DNA from: Gammaproteobacteria bacterium Milos-ODIII6 | Lineage (GTDB): Bacteria > Pseudomonadota > Gammaproteobacteria > Chromatiales > Chromatiaceae | DNA length: 64,000 bases | Direction: 5' to 3' | Assembly: GCA_029228645.1 (NCBI GenBank) | Contig: JAPTHR010000003.1 | Coordinates: forward strand, 1 to 64,000 | Shown here: positions 19,662 to 30,394 of the stretch, one piece after another | How positions within the stretch are numbered: position 1 is the first letter of the stretch | How the letters are laid out: every line of letters begins with the position of its first letter | Made by a program: the position numbers and the translations under genes | The notes under the pieces: model-generated | The model's input: only the letters and a program-made list of their open reading frames with translations | The model's database searches: none | What the model was told of the DNA's origin: nothing

Positions 19662-19996
19662 GGCGCCTCCTGCGGTTCTTCCCGCAGGGCTTGCGCGATC
19701 GCCCTCTCCACCGCGGGCACCGAGGCGTCGCAGGATATCTCGCTATGGAAGGAGCCCTGATAAAAAAGGAAGACGGCCGGCAGGTGAAAGACCTCGAACT
19801 CGCGGGTCAGGGCCATGTCGCGTTGCGCATCCACTTCAAAGACCAGCCATTCCGGACGCCTCTGGGTCAGCTGCTCAAGAATCCGCTTGAAATGCCGACA
19901 GGAGGAACAGGCGCCCGAGGTAAAAAGGACGATCGTGGGGGATTTATTTTCCGCAATGCGGTGATGGAGATTGAACTGGTCCAGTTGTGGGAGCAT
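19658..19996 (-). CDS. Thioredoxin-like protein
   Basis: About 112 residues with a thioredoxin fold: 'PTIVLFTSGACSSCRHFKRIL' carries a C-S-S-C redox pair, and 'HLPAVFLFYQG' supplies the cis-Pro loop. There is no signal peptide from this start, so a cytoplasmic disulfide or redox role is likely. The start at 19996 ('MLPQLDQFNLHHRI') is preferred because the 35 residues upstream look non-conserved. The frame itself extends to 20101. Confidence 0.75.
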   Translation of the reverse strand: MLPQLDQFNLHHRIAENKSPTIVLFTSGACSSCRHFKRILEQLTQRRPEWLVFEVDAQRDMALTREFEVFHLPAVFLFYQGSFHSEISCDASVPAVERAIAQALREEPQEAP

Positions 19997-20343
19997 GCTT
20001 CTGCTCAATAGAGTCCGCTGAATGTTTGCGTCGGTCAAGGCGCGATACAATGCTCTCCTGCGGCTGAAAGCGATTGACTGACAACTCTCATTCTCGGTCA
20101 AGCGTGGGCGCAGTCAAGTAACGAACAGAGCGATCGGACGCAAAGCCGTAACGCGACTAATTTAAGGTATAAAGCTCTGCTGCGGTATTCGGCCTGGCTG
20201 CGCGAACCGTATAGAGAAGCCCCATTACCCGGATTGCCGCATTTCGCCGTGGCAATAGGGTGGTGGGGACGATCCCGGATTCCGAGCCGGCGCCGCAACA
20301 GGTGGGTTCAACAGCGGGCATTCCCCGTGAGGGCGGTATTGGC

Positions 20344-22605
20344 ATGGCGAACAACAACGTGATCTCTTTTGAACATTCAGCGGAGCAGGCGCACAAACGC
20401 CTTCGCGGTCAGCAGCTGAAACAGATCGCCGAGGGTGTGCGTGGGCGTCTCGAACAGACGCTGCCTCATCTCATGCAGGAGTTGTTCGATCGGGTCGACG
20501 ACGAGTTCTACACCCTGTCGGACCGCTCCGGCAATGGGGCACTCCAGACACGTTACTTCGACGCCATGCGCCAGATTCGTCGTGCCCGCCAGTCGATCGA
20601 GCAGGGCTTTCTGCAGGAACTGATTTCACCATTGGACCGTTTCTGGGAAGACCCGGAATCCTGCGTGTCCAGGGTCGCGCGCTCGGATGACGCGACCACG
20701 GGTGGTGAAAAGGGCATGTCGCTGCTCGAGGAAGACGATCTCGAGGAGAGTCTCGCCATCTCCACCATGGTTTCCAAGACCTGCAACCGGTTTCACCAGA
20801 CACTGTATGCGCTGAACAAGCGCCTGGCCTACCTGGTCGGCCTCGAGGATCTCAGCGAAACAGGCTCGCCGATCGGCCCCAGGGCCTTTGCCGAGGCTTT
20901 TGCCAAGGGCTTGTCCACGTGGGAAGGGGACACGGTCTCGCGCCTGGTGGTTTACAAGCTCTTCGAACGGCATGTGATGACCTATGTGGGCGGCCTGTAT
21001 GACGAGATCAATGATTTCCTGGTCGACAACGATATCCTGCCGAAAATAAGCCGTCGCATTCAGCGCAGTCCGGTGGCTCCCTGTGTGCAGCGCGCCCGTG
21101 ATCCGGAGTCCGAGCAGCCCGCGCCGGTGCATGGCAGCGTGTCTCTGGACGATGCCCTGTTGCGCGAATTGGCCCGGCTCGTGGCCGAACGGCGTGGCGG
21201 GGGCGATCCCTCCGCGACGCACTGGTACGATCGCAGCGCCTCCGCGGCCCATCTGCCGCAGGTCAGTACGCGCGAGCTCATCGGTGCGCTTGGCTCGGTA
21301 CAGCAGGTATCGCTCAACCAGGCGCCGATTGATATCGAAGGCCTGCGCGAAATGCAGGCCGAACTGATGCAGAGCCTCGGCCAGGAGCTGGACGTTGGCT
21401 CGCTGGAAAAACCGATCAAGCGCCTCGGCGACATCGATCGGAACCTGCTCGATGTCATGGGGATGTTGTTCGATTTCATCCTCGATGATCAGAACCTGCC
21501 GGAGTCGATGAAGGCCCTGCTCGGCCGCCTGCAGATCCCTTTGCTCAAGGTGGGGCTGCAGGATCGACGCTTCTTCAACGATCGGGAACATTCCGCCCGC
21601 AAGTTACTCAATACCCTGGCGCGCGCTGCCCTTGCCTGGACCGATGACGGCGACCGTTCGCGCAACAGCACCTACGGGCAGATCGAAGGCGCCGTGATGC
21701 GCGTGCTGACCGATTTCGAGCGCAACGTGGATGTGTTCGAAGAGGTCTACAGGCAGTTCAACGCCTACCTCGAGCGTGAGCAGCGCAACGCCAATGTCGC
21801 GGAAAAGCGCCTGGTACAGGCGCGCGATGGCCAGGAAAACCTGCAACAGGCGAAGGGCATGGTCTCTGAGGAAATCGCGGGCCTGATCCGCGAATGCTCC
21901 CAGCCCGGTTGTCATATTCCTGAAGTGGTGGAGAAGATCCTGACCACCGGCTGGCGCGATGTCATGCTGCTGATCCTGCTGCGCGAGGGCGTGGAGAGCG
22001 AGGCCTGGAGCCGGTCCGCCGAAGTCGCGCGCAAGGTGATCTGGAGCGTGCAGCCGAAACCGGAAGTTGCCGAGCGTCAGCGGCTTTTGAAGGCGATACC
22101 CGACCTGCTCAAGCAACTGAAAGACGGTCTGAATAACATTTCCTACGACCAGCACGCTGTCTCGGTCATGCTGAAGGAACTGCAGGTGTGCCACATCGCC
22201 GCTCTTCGGGGGACCGCGGTGGCCGCGCCGAAAAGTGCCGCAGGTGGCGAGCAGGAAGCCTCCCCGCAAAAGGTGGAATCCGCCCCGCCCGCGCCTGAAC
22301 CGGAGGATGAATTCCACCAGGCAGCGCGCGCGATCCCGATCGGGAACTGGGTCGAGTGGACCGGCGACGAGGGCCGTCGCGTGCGCGGCAAGCTTTCCTG
22401 GCGCAGCCAGATATCGGGAGCCTGCGTGTTTGTTGACCGGCGCGGCATAAAGCTGGCAGAAATGAGCCTCGATGGAATAGCCGGGCTGCTGCGCTGCGGC
22501 AATGCGCGCACCATCGAAGACATGGATTCGCCCCTGATGGACAAGGCGCTGGACGCGATGATGGGCGCACTTCAGCGAACCGCCCCGGAAAACCGTCGCG
22601 ACTGA
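20344..22605 (+). CDS. DUF1631 family protein
   Basis: The 753-residue protein matches DUF1631, a gammaproteobacterial family of unknown function. Its N-terminus is 'ANNNVISFEHSAEQAHKRL'. The middle is long and predicted helical. The C-terminal part has 'GNWVEWTGDEGRRVRGKLSWRS', which resembles a PilZ-type beta-barrel segment. No signal peptide or membrane helix is seen. The ATG at 20344 is preferred to 20260 because conserved sequence begins there. A terminator follows. Homologues are sometimes labelled thymidine phosphorylase without basis. I cannot assign a function. Confidence 0.75.
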   Translation: MANNNVISFEHSAEQAHKRLRGQQLKQIAEGVRGRLEQTLPHLMQELFDRVDDEFYTLSDRSGNGALQTRYFDAMRQIRRARQSIEQGFLQELISPLDRFWEDPESCVSRVARSDDATTGGEKGMSLLEEDDLEESLAISTMVSKTCNRFHQTLYALNKRLAYLVGLEDLSETGSPIGPRAFAEAFAKGLSTWEGDTVSRLVVYKLFERHVMTYVGGLYDEINDFLVDNDILPKISRRIQRSPVAPCVQRARDPESEQPAPVHGSVSLDDALLRELARLVAERRGGGDPSATHWYDRSASAAHLPQVSTRELIGALGSVQQVSLNQAPIDIEGLREMQAELMQSLGQELDVGSLEKPIKRLGDIDRNLLDVMGMLFDFILDDQNLPESMKALLGRLQIPLLKVGLQDRRFFNDREHSARKLLNTLARAALAWTDDGDRSRNSTYGQIEGAVMRVLTDFERNVDVFEEVYRQFNAYLEREQRNANVAEKRLVQARDGQENLQQAKGMVSEEIAGLIRECSQPGCHIPEVVEKILTTGWRDVMLLILLREGVESEAWSRSAEVARKVIWSVQPKPEVAERQRLLKAIPDLLKQLKDGLNNISYDQHAVSVMLKELQVCHIAALRGTAVAAPKSAAGGEQEASPQKVESAPPAPEPEDEFHQAARAIPIGNWVEWTGDEGRRVRGKLSWRSQISGACVFVDRRGIKLAEMSLDGIAGLLRCGNARTIEDMDSPLMDKALDAMMGALQRTAPENRRD

Positions 22606-22627
22606 GAACAGGCATGTAGAATAAACG

Positions 22628-22654
22628 ACGCCGGCGCGATCGCCGGCGTTTTTT
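22628..22654 (+). terminator. Rho-independent terminator after the DUF1631 gene
   Basis: ACGCCGGCG-CGAT-CGCCGGCGT is a perfect stem followed by TTTTT. It lies 22 bp after the stop and just before the FKBP ribosome site. Confidence 0.9.
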
Positions 22655-22668
22655 ATGCGGGAGAGACA

Positions 22669-23016
22669 ATGACCGAAAAGATGACCGATTCTGGACTCAA
22701 ATACGAAGAGCTGGCGGAAGGCGATGGCCCGGTCGCGCAGGCGGGGCAGCGGGTCTCGGTGCACTACACCGGGTGGCTCACCGACGGCACCCAGTTCGAT
22801 TCCAGCGTAGCCCGCAACGATCCCTTCCAGTTCGCGCTGGGCAAGGGCATGGTGATTCGCGGGTGGGACGAGGGCGTGGCCGGCATGAAGGTCGGCGGCA
22901 AGCGCAAGCTCACCATCCCGCCGCAGCTCGGTTACGGGGCGCAAGGCGCGGGCGGGGTGATACCGCCCAACGCGACCCTGGTATTCGAGGTGGAACTGCT
23001 CGACATTCTCGGATGA
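22669..23016 (+). CDS. FKBP-type peptidyl-prolyl isomerase
   Basis: The 115-residue single-domain FKBP shows '[18 protein letters not shown]', '[33 protein letters not shown]' type residues and a final '[13 protein letters not shown]'. It has no signal peptide, so it should act as a cytoplasmic foldase. GGGAGAG precedes the ATG. Its stop overlaps the nadC start in ATGA. Confidence 0.93.
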   Translation: MTEKMTDSGLKYEELAEGDGPVAQAGQRVSVHYTGWLTDGTQFDSSVARNDPFQFALGKGMVIRGWDEGVAGMKVGGKRKLTIPPQLGYGAQGAGGVIPPNATLVFEVELLDILG

Positions 23017-23840
23017 TCCCGTCGCGCCAGGATATCCGCGCACAGGTGATGCTGGCGCTGCGCGAAGATGTCGGTAACGGCGACCTGACCGCGCAGCTGC
23101 TGCCTGCCGGCAGGCTCGCGAAAGCGAGCATCGTCGCACGTGAAACGGCCGTGCTGTGCGGCACTGCCTGGGCTGACGAGGTGTTTCACCAGATCGACCC
23201 TGGCGTCCGCCTGCAATGGCAGGTCGCGGATGCGGATCAACTCGCGCCCGGCCAGATCCTGTGTGATCTCGAGGGCGATGCCCGGTCTCTGCTCACGGGT
23301 GAACGCAGCGCGCTGAATTTTCTCCAGACATTGTCCGGTACCGCCACGCGCGCAGCGGCTTACGTGGAGGCGGTCGAAGGCACCGGCGCCCGTATTCTGG
23401 ATACGCGCAAGACCATACCCGGACTGCGGCTGGCGCAGAAATACGCGGTCACCTGCGGTGGCGCCAGCAACCATCGTATCGGGCTGTTCGATGCCATCCT
23501 GATCAAGGAGAACCACATCGCCGCCGCGGGTTCGATTGACGCCGCGCTACAGGCGGCACACTCGGTCGCCGGCGTAGAGATCGAGATCGAGGTGGAGAGC
23601 CTGGAGCAGCTTTCCGAAGCACTACAGGCCGGCGCGACCCGGGTCCTGCTGGACAACTTCAGCGTCGAGCAGCTCGTGGCGGCGGTGAGCCTGAATGCCG
23701 GCAGAGCGCGCCTGGAAGCTTCCGGTGGGGTAAACCTCGCCAGCGTGCGAAAGATTGCGGAGACCGGCGTGGATGATGTCTCGGTAGGTGACCTGACCAA
23801 GGACGTGCAGGCGGTCGATCTGTCGATGCGTTTTGCCTGA
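23013..23840 (+). CDS. nadC: Nicotinate-nucleotide pyrophosphorylase (quinolinate phosphoribosyltransferase)
   Basis: The 275-residue enzyme converts quinolinate and PRPP to nicotinate mononucleotide in de novo NAD synthesis. Typical motifs are '[13 protein letters not shown]', '[17 protein letters not shown]', '[17 protein letters not shown]', '[21 protein letters not shown]' type residues and 'EASGGVNL'. The ATG at 23013 overlaps the FKBP stop, so the two are translationally coupled. Confidence 0.96.
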   Translation: MIPSRQDIRAQVMLALREDVGNGDLTAQLLPAGRLAKASIVARETAVLCGTAWADEVFHQIDPGVRLQWQVADADQLAPGQILCDLEGDARSLLTGERSALNFLQTLSGTATRAAAYVEAVEGTGARILDTRKTIPGLRLAQKYAVTCGGASNHRIGLFDAILIKENHIAAAGSIDAALQAAHSVAGVEIEIEVESLEQLSEALQAGATRVLLDNFSVEQLVAAVSLNAGRARLEASGGVNLASVRKIAETGVDDVSVGDLTKDVQAVDLSMRFA

Positions 23841-23916
23841 ACTGCGGATCCGTCTTCTGGCCGCGTGCGAGTGTGCTCGCTTTATCGCATGGACCCAGGG
23901 CGAAGCTTCGCTAAAT

Positions 23917-23940
23917 ATTCGCGGCCAAGGCCGCTCCTAC
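23917..23940. repeat. REP-type sequence after nadC
   Basis: ATTCGCGGCCAAGGCCGCTC followed by CTAC is a Pseudomonas-type REP palindrome with a short GGCC stem. It lies in the 160-bp gap between convergent nadC and the chemoreceptor gene. Confidence 0.65.
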
Positions 23941-24000
23941 GCGTCGAGACCCTGATCTGTCACGACGGTGCGTAGCGAACCTGCTCGCGAACGGATCTGG

Positions 24001-26025
24001 TCAGAGCCTGAAGCGGCCGGTCGCGCGGGTCAGTTCCTGTGCACTCGCGTCCAGGGATTCACTCGCCTGCGCGGATTCGTTGGCCAGTTCGTAGGCGGCA
24101 TGCGAAGAGTCGTTGATCACCACCACGCTCTGGTTGATCTCCTCGGTCGCCGCGCTTTGTTCCTCTGCCGCCGCGGCGATCTGGCTGCTCATGTCGGCGA
24201 TGCGATTGATCGCCTCGGTGATCGTGGAGAGCGCTTCGTTTGTCCTGGCCGCCTCCTGGACGCCTTTGTCCGCCCTGCTACGGCTTTCCTGCATGACTTC
24301 CACCGCCTGCCGCGTCCCGGCCTGCAGCCGCGTGATCATGCCCTGGATCTCCTGCGTGGATTGCTGGGTCCGTGCCGCCAGGGTACGGACCTCGTCGGCA
24401 ACCACGGCAAAGCCTCTTCCCTGTTCGCCGGCGCGGGCCGCCTCGATGGCGGCGTTCAGCGCCAGCAGGTTGGTCTGCTCGGCAATAGCGCGGATCACAT
24501 CCAGTACCGTGCCGATCTCGAGGCTGTCGCTCTCGACCTGGGTCACGACGCCGGTGGCATGCTCGACCTCTTCTGCCAGCGCGCCGATCGCTGCGGCGTT
24601 CCCGTCCACAGTGTCTTTGCTGTGCGAGACCAGTTGGCTTGCCTCTGCGGTCGCTTCTGCGGTGTGCGCTGCGCTGCGTGCAACCTCCTGAACGGTGGCC
24701 GCCATTTCGTTGACCGCGGTAGCCACCTGGCCGACCTGCGACTGCTGGCTGTTCATCGCGACCCGGGTCTGCTCGGTCGCCTTGGCGATACTGCCGGAGC
24801 CTTCGACCACCGTGGAAGCGGATGCCACCATCCCGGAGACGAGCTCACGCACCGTTTTGATCATGGCATTGATGCTGTTCTGGATTTGCAGCATTTCGTC
24901 GCGGGTCGTCACCTGGATCAGTGAATCCAGCTGCCCGTCGGCAACCAGGCGGGTGACCCGGTCGATTTCCGCGACGCTGCGCGTCAGGGTGCGATGGAAC
25001 CCCGCGCCGAGATAAGCGAGCATCAGGAGTGCCAGGCCCGTGATTCCGATGGACCAGGCCTCGCGCTGGCGCAGGGCGCCGCTACGCTGGTCGATATCGG
25101 CGGCCAGCAGGCCGGCTCCCTGCTCGAACAGGTCGAACAGGTGCGCGATTGTGCGGGTGCCGAGGCGGAAGACTTCATCTGGCGTCGCTTGCAGCTGTTC
25201 GGGCTCGAGCATGCGCGTACGGACAAAGCCCGCGAATCCGTGCAGGGCCTGCAGCATCTCGCTGACGTGCCCGCCGAGCGGCGCGATCAACTGCGGCCTT
25301 TTTTCCTCGATGTGTTGAAAATGATTGGCGATGCTCGCCTGGTATTCCAGCAGCGCATCGAGATTGGAACTCAAAGCGGTGAAGGTGCTGGGGGTGAAAG
25401 CCCCCTTGGCCGCGATCCCCGTGCCCAGGCCCCGCATGCGCCCCGCGTACTCGGCCGCCATCAGCATCTCGGTGGTCATGCTGCGCGCAAGCAGGGCGCT
25501 CGCGAGGTCGTGGTCGGTGCTCAGGCCCGACTCGTCCGCGACATGATCCACCAGCCGGTGCAGCGCCATGATCACCTCGTTGTGCCGGTCGAACGAGGTG
25601 GCGGGTGTGAGCTCGAGCCCGGCTGCGAGCAGCGCTTCGAGATTTGAGAGCACTTTCGCCAGCCGTTCCCCGGTCTGCAGCGATCCTCCCAGGCGCGCAT
25701 CGGTCTCTCTCAGGGCCCGGGCGGCGGTAGTGACCTTCTGCGCCGCTGCGCGCAAATCCGATCGGGCAGCCTGGTTGCCGTTGAGCACGCTCTGCGAAAG
25801 GCCGCGGTGTTGCGGCACCAGTTCGAACAGCTGCCGCGCTGCGGCGAGGTAATCGAGACCGGACCGTCTTTCCTCCAGCTGGATGACCCGTTGCTCGACG
25901 TTGTCGAAATTCAGCCACATCAGGTAGCTGACCGGTACAATGACCAGCACTGAGGCGAGCGTGATTTTCCAGGTGAGGGAGAGTCTGCCGAACAGGGCGT
26001 CGGCAGGTGCAAAGAGACGATCCAT
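24001..26025 (-). CDS. Methyl-accepting chemotaxis protein
   Basis: This 674-residue receptor has a transmembrane helix near the N-terminus (about 19-37). A long helical periplasmic sensor follows, with '[12 protein letters not shown]', reminiscent of NIT-type nitrate/nitrite sensor domains. A second helix is at about 325-345, then a HAMP region, and the signalling tip '[33 protein letters not shown]' type residues. Start 26025 is supported by GGAAGG upstream and a sigma28 promoter 35 bp before it. No C-terminal CheR/CheB pentapeptide is present. The ligand is unknown. Confidence 0.92.
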   Translation of the reverse strand: MDRLFAPADALFGRLSLTWKITLASVLVIVPVSYLMWLNFDNVEQRVIQLEERRSGLDYLAAARQLFELVPQHRGLSQSVLNGNQAARSDLRAAAQKVTTAARALRETDARLGGSLQTGERLAKVLSNLEALLAAGLELTPATSFDRHNEVIMALHRLVDHVADESGLSTDHDLASALLARSMTTEMLMAAEYAGRMRGLGTGIAAKGAFTPSTFTALSSNLDALLEYQASIANHFQHIEEKRPQLIAPLGGHVSEMLQALHGFAGFVRTRMLEPEQLQATPDEVFRLGTRTIAHLFDLFEQGAGLLAADIDQRSGALRQREAWSIGITGLALLMLAYLGAGFHRTLTRSVAEIDRVTRLVADGQLDSLIQVTTRDEMLQIQNSINAMIKTVRELVSGMVASASTVVEGSGSIAKATEQTRVAMNSQQSQVGQVATAVNEMAATVQEVARSAAHTAEATAEASQLVSHSKDTVDGNAAAIGALAEEVEHATGVVTQVESDSLEIGTVLDVIRAIAEQTNLLALNAAIEAARAGEQGRGFAVVADEVRTLAARTQQSTQEIQGMITRLQAGTRQAVEVMQESRSRADKGVQEAARTNEALSTITEAINRIADMSSQIAAAAEEQSAATEEINQSVVVINDSSHAAYELANESAQASESLDASAQELTRATGRFRL

Positions 26026-26059
26026 TGATTTGCCTTCCGTTAGCGTACAACCTGTCGTT

Positions 26060-26086
26060 TTAGCGACTTCGCGGGTGCGTTCTTTA
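26060..26086 (-). promoter_or_regulatory. Predicted sigma28 (FliA) promoter of the chemoreceptor
   Basis: On the minus strand TAAAGAAC, then 11 bases, then GTCGCTAA matches the FliA consensus TAAA-N15-GCCGATAA with two mismatches in the -10 box and exact spacing. It is 35 bp upstream of the start codon. Confidence 0.7.
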
Positions 26087-26211
26087 ATCCGGGCCTCTCG
26101 CAAACGCAGACGCACTTTTGGCAAAAAGGCGCTGGTATCAAAATCGTGCCCATCAACGTTTCCATCTGGAAGCAGGCGGGCTGACAGAATCAGACATGAC
26201 GGAGGTTTTGC

Positions 26212-26697
26212 TTGAAAATTGCTGACAAAAACGTGGTCACGCTGGAATTCGAACTCTTTGACCGTGATGGCCAACTGATCGACTCGTCCCAGAGCAACGG
26301 TCCGCTGGTTTATCTGCATGGCGCGGAGCAGCTTCTGCAGGGTCTCGAGAATGCGCTGGCCGGGCAGGGCCTCGGAGAGGAACTGAGCGTCGAACTGGCA
26401 CCGGAACAGGCCTTCGGCCAACGCGAGGAAGGCCTTGTGGACCGGGTTTCCAGGGAAAATTTCCCGGGTGTGGAGCACATCGAGGCGGGCATGCGTTTCC
26501 AGACCGAGATGGAAGACGGCTCACCGATGCTGGTGACCGTGACCGAGGTGGACGAGGAGTGGGTCACGGTGGATGGAAACCATGAACTCGCCGGGCGGCA
26601 TCTGCGTTTCGAGCTCAAGGTGGCGGACATCCGCGCGGCTACGCCGGAGGAACTGGCGCACGGGCACATACATGGCGAGGGTGGCCATTCGCACTGA
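26212..26697 (+). CDS. SlyD-like FKBP peptidyl-prolyl isomerase
   Basis: The 161-residue protein has the two-part SlyD layout. FKBP strands '[20 protein letters not shown]' come first, an insert-in-flap chaperone domain is at about 70-130, and the C-terminus is His-rich: '[12 protein letters not shown]', a likely metal-binding tail shorter than in E. coli. The start is TTG at 26212, with GGAGG 6-7 bp upstream. Cytoplasmic folding or nickel handling is probable. Confidence 0.88.
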   Translation: MKIADKNVVTLEFELFDRDGQLIDSSQSNGPLVYLHGAEQLLQGLENALAGQGLGEELSVELAPEQAFGQREEGLVDRVSRENFPGVEHIEAGMRFQTEMEDGSPMLVTVTEVDEEWVTVDGNHELAGRHLRFELKVADIRAATPEELAHGHIHGEGGHSH

Positions 26698-26811
26698 CAG
26701 GCGGCGCGCCGTCTCCCGCTGCAAAGCGGGTGGCGACCACTGACGCCGACTGCCTGAACCCCCGTCCGTCAGCCGCCGGCCATTCGTGAACAACCTGCTG
26801 GGTTTACACAG

Positions 26812-27180
26812 CTAGCGGGGCGCGAACTCCCGCTCCAGCCAGGCGATGATGTCGCTGGACTCGTACATCCAGCGGGTTTCCCCGTTCTCCTCGATCGCGA
26901 GGCACGGCACCTTGATCTCGCCGCCGCCGGTCTCCAGCGCGGCGCGGTGGACCGGGTCGTTGAGCGCATCGCGGGTCTCGATGTTCAGGTTCAGCCTGCG
27001 CATGGCGCGACGCACCTTGACGCAGAACGGGCAGAGCTGGAACTGGTAGAGCGCCAGCTGGCGGGTGCGCGAGTCCACCGCGGCCTGCTCCTGCGGGCTG
27101 CGTTGCAGGGGACGGGGTCGGGTGATCCAGTCGAAAAACACGATCAGCTGTCCCAGCACCCAGCGGATCGCCTTGATCAT
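26812..27180 (-). CDS. Glutaredoxin / GST-N-like protein
   Basis: The 122-residue protein starts with a hydrophobic helix ('IKAIRWVLGQLIVFFDWI') followed by a thioredoxin-fold domain with 'YQFQLCPFCVKVRRAM' (C-P-F-C active site), 'VPCLAIEENG' (cis-Pro) and 'MYESSDIIAWLE'. The N-terminal helix could anchor it to the membrane. It overlaps the bolA stop by 4 bp. BolA and glutaredoxins often work as [2Fe-2S]-binding partners, so the pairing is meaningful. Confidence 0.82.
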   Translation of the reverse strand: MIKAIRWVLGQLIVFFDWITRPRPLQRSPQEQAAVDSRTRQLALYQFQLCPFCVKVRRAMRRLNLNIETRDALNDPVHRAALETGGGEIKVPCLAIEENGETRWMYESSDIIAWLEREFAPR

Positions 27181-27494
27181 GGCTTGCCTCCGCCGAGACA
27201 GGGTGGAGACTCCGGCGCACGTCCACCTTTTGCGAACCATTCCTCGGGCGTCATGGTGTGCAGCGCCAGGGCATGTATGCGACTCATGATGTCCTGTTGT
27301 TTGAGCATGTCATTGACGGCCCGATGACGCGCAATCAACGGCTTGCCGACAAACCGCTCGCTCACCAGGGTCACTCTGAAATGGGACTGGTTGTCGTCGG
27401 GCACGTTGTGCGTGTGGCTCTCGTCCTCCACCTCGAGATGAAGCGGTTGGAACGCGTTCTGCAGTTCCTGGGTGATCTGATCCTGAATACGCAT
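27177..27494 (-). CDS. bolA: BolA-family protein
   Basis: The 105-residue product has the BolA fold: 'RIQDQITQELQNAFQPLHLEVEDES', 'SHFRVTLVSERFVGKPLIARHRAVNDML' type residues with the conserved His, and 'IHALALHTMTPEEW'. BolA proteins bind iron-sulfur glutaredoxins or DNA. The start at 27494 was chosen because it gives the standard N-terminus. The upstream frame to 27551 is not conserved. It lies in an operon with the glutaredoxin-like gene. Confidence 0.9.
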   Translation of the reverse strand: MRIQDQITQELQNAFQPLHLEVEDESHTHNVPDDNQSHFRVTLVSERFVGKPLIARHRAVNDMLKQQDIMSRIHALALHTMTPEEWFAKGGRAPESPPCLGGGKP

Positions 27495-27601
27495 GCGGGC
27501 AAACTCCGAAACCTTTGGCTCGATTCTCGGCGTGTGCACAGCAGGAATCAACCGGGCGAGGGCGAGGGTTTCGGGAGGTGCGCCGCCATCCGGCTATGGC
27601 G

Positions 27602-29125
27602 TCACTGCCCGGCCCGTTTGATCTGCTCGATGCGAACCGCCCACTCGGCCGGGCCGGTCTGATGCACAGATTCCCCTGTGGCGTCGACCGCGACCGTGAC
27701 GGGCATGTCCTTGACCTCGAATTCGTAGATCGCTTCCATGCCCAGCTCTTCGAAAGCCACCACACGGGCCTTGCGGATGGCCTGCGACACCAGGTAGGCG
27801 GCGCCCCCCACCGCGATCAGGTAAGCCGCCTTGTGTTGCCTGATCGCCTCGATAGCCGCCGGGCCGCGCTCGGCCTTGCCCACCATGCCCAGCAGGCCGG
27901 TGCGCGAGAGCATCATCTCGGTGTAGCGGTCCAGACGGGTGGCGGTCGTGGGGCCGGCGGGGCCAACCACCTCGTTGCGCACGGGATCGACCGGACCGAC
28001 GTAATAAATCAGGCGGTTGGTGAAATCCACCCCCGGCGGCAGCCCCTCGCCGGAGTCGAGCAGTTCCTGGATACGGCGATGCGCGGCGTCGCGCCCGGTC
28101 AACAGTCTGCCGTTGAGCAACAGGCGCTCGCCCGGTTTCCAGCTGGCGACCTCCTCGGGGCTGAGCTGGTCGAGGTCCACCCGGCGGGCGTCGCTGCCGG
28201 GCTGCCAGTCGATTTTCGGCCAGTCTTCCAGCGATGGCGGGGTCAACTGGGCCGGGCCGCTGCCGTCGAGCTCGAACTCGATGTGGCGGGTCGCGGCGCA
28301 ATTGGGAATCATGCCCACCGGGAGGGAGGCGGCGTGGGTGGCGAAGGTCAGGATCTTGACGTCCACGACCGTCGTCAGGCCGCCGAGACCCTGGGCGCCA
28401 ATACCCAGAGCATTGACCCGTTCGTGGATCTCCAGGCGCAGTTCTTCGGTGGGGTTGGACGGGCCTCGCGCCTGCAGTTCGTGCATGTCGACCGGCGCGA
28501 ACAGCGATTGCTTGGCGAGTAGCAGGGCCTTTTCGGCGGTGCCGCCAACCCCGATGCCGAGAATGCCGGGAGGACACCAGCCGGCGCCCATGCCCGGGAG
28601 GTTCTGCACGACCCAATCGGCCAGGTTGTCGCTGGGGTTGAGTATGGCGAAGCGTGACTTGTTCTCCGAGCCGCCCCCCTTGGCCGCAATCGCGATCTCG
28701 ACTTTGTCGCCCGGCACCAGTTCCTGGTAGACCATCGCGGGGGTGTTGTCGCCGGTGTTACGCCGATTCCCGATCGGTGGATCGACCATCGATGCGCGCA
28801 GGATATTATCCGGGTCGAGGTAGGCGCGCCGCACCCCCTCGTCGATCAGTTCCTGCAGCGAGCGCGCGGTGTTGAAACGCACCTGCATGCCGATGCGCAG
28901 GAACACCACCACCACCCCGGTGTCCTGGCAGATCGGGCGATGACCCTGCGCGGCCATGCGGGAATTGGTCAGGATCTGCGCCAGGGCGTCGCGCGCCGCA
29001 GGCGACTGCTCGCGCTCATAGGCCGCACCCACCGCCTGGATATAGTCGACCGGGTGGTAGTAGGAGATGAACTGCAGGGCGTCGGCGATGCTCTGGACGA
29101 GGTCTTCCGGCTCGATCGTGGTCAT
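27602..29125 (-). CDS. Class I fumarate hydratase ([4Fe-4S])
   Basis: The 507-residue enzyme interconverts fumarate and malate. It has both fused parts: the N-terminal alpha part with 'RPICQDTGVVVVF', 'GWCPPGILGIGVGG' and 'MIPNCAATRHIEF' supplying cluster cysteines, and the C-terminal beta part starting near 335 with 'VDFTNRLIYYVGPVDPVRNEVVGPAGPTTATR' type residues. It lies 16 bp downstream of sucB, so the three TCA-cycle genes are probably cotranscribed. Confidence 0.95.
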   Translation of the reverse strand: MTTIEPEDLVQSIADALQFISYYHPVDYIQAVGAAYEREQSPAARDALAQILTNSRMAAQGHRPICQDTGVVVVFLRIGMQVRFNTARSLQELIDEGVRRAYLDPDNILRASMVDPPIGNRRNTGDNTPAMVYQELVPGDKVEIAIAAKGGGSENKSRFAILNPSDNLADWVVQNLPGMGAGWCPPGILGIGVGGTAEKALLLAKQSLFAPVDMHELQARGPSNPTEELRLEIHERVNALGIGAQGLGGLTTVVDVKILTFATHAASLPVGMIPNCAATRHIEFELDGSGPAQLTPPSLEDWPKIDWQPGSDARRVDLDQLSPEEVASWKPGERLLLNGRLLTGRDAAHRRIQELLDSGEGLPPGVDFTNRLIYYVGPVDPVRNEVVGPAGPTTATRLDRYTEMMLSRTGLLGMVGKAERGPAAIEAIRQHKAAYLIAVGGAAYLVSQAIRKARVVAFEELGMEAIYEFEVKDMPVTVAVDATGESVHQTGPAEWAVRIEQIKRAGQ

Positions 29126-29141
29126 GCGTGCATCCCCCTGT

Positions 29142-30392
<1,251 letters not shown>

Positions 30393-30394
30393 TG

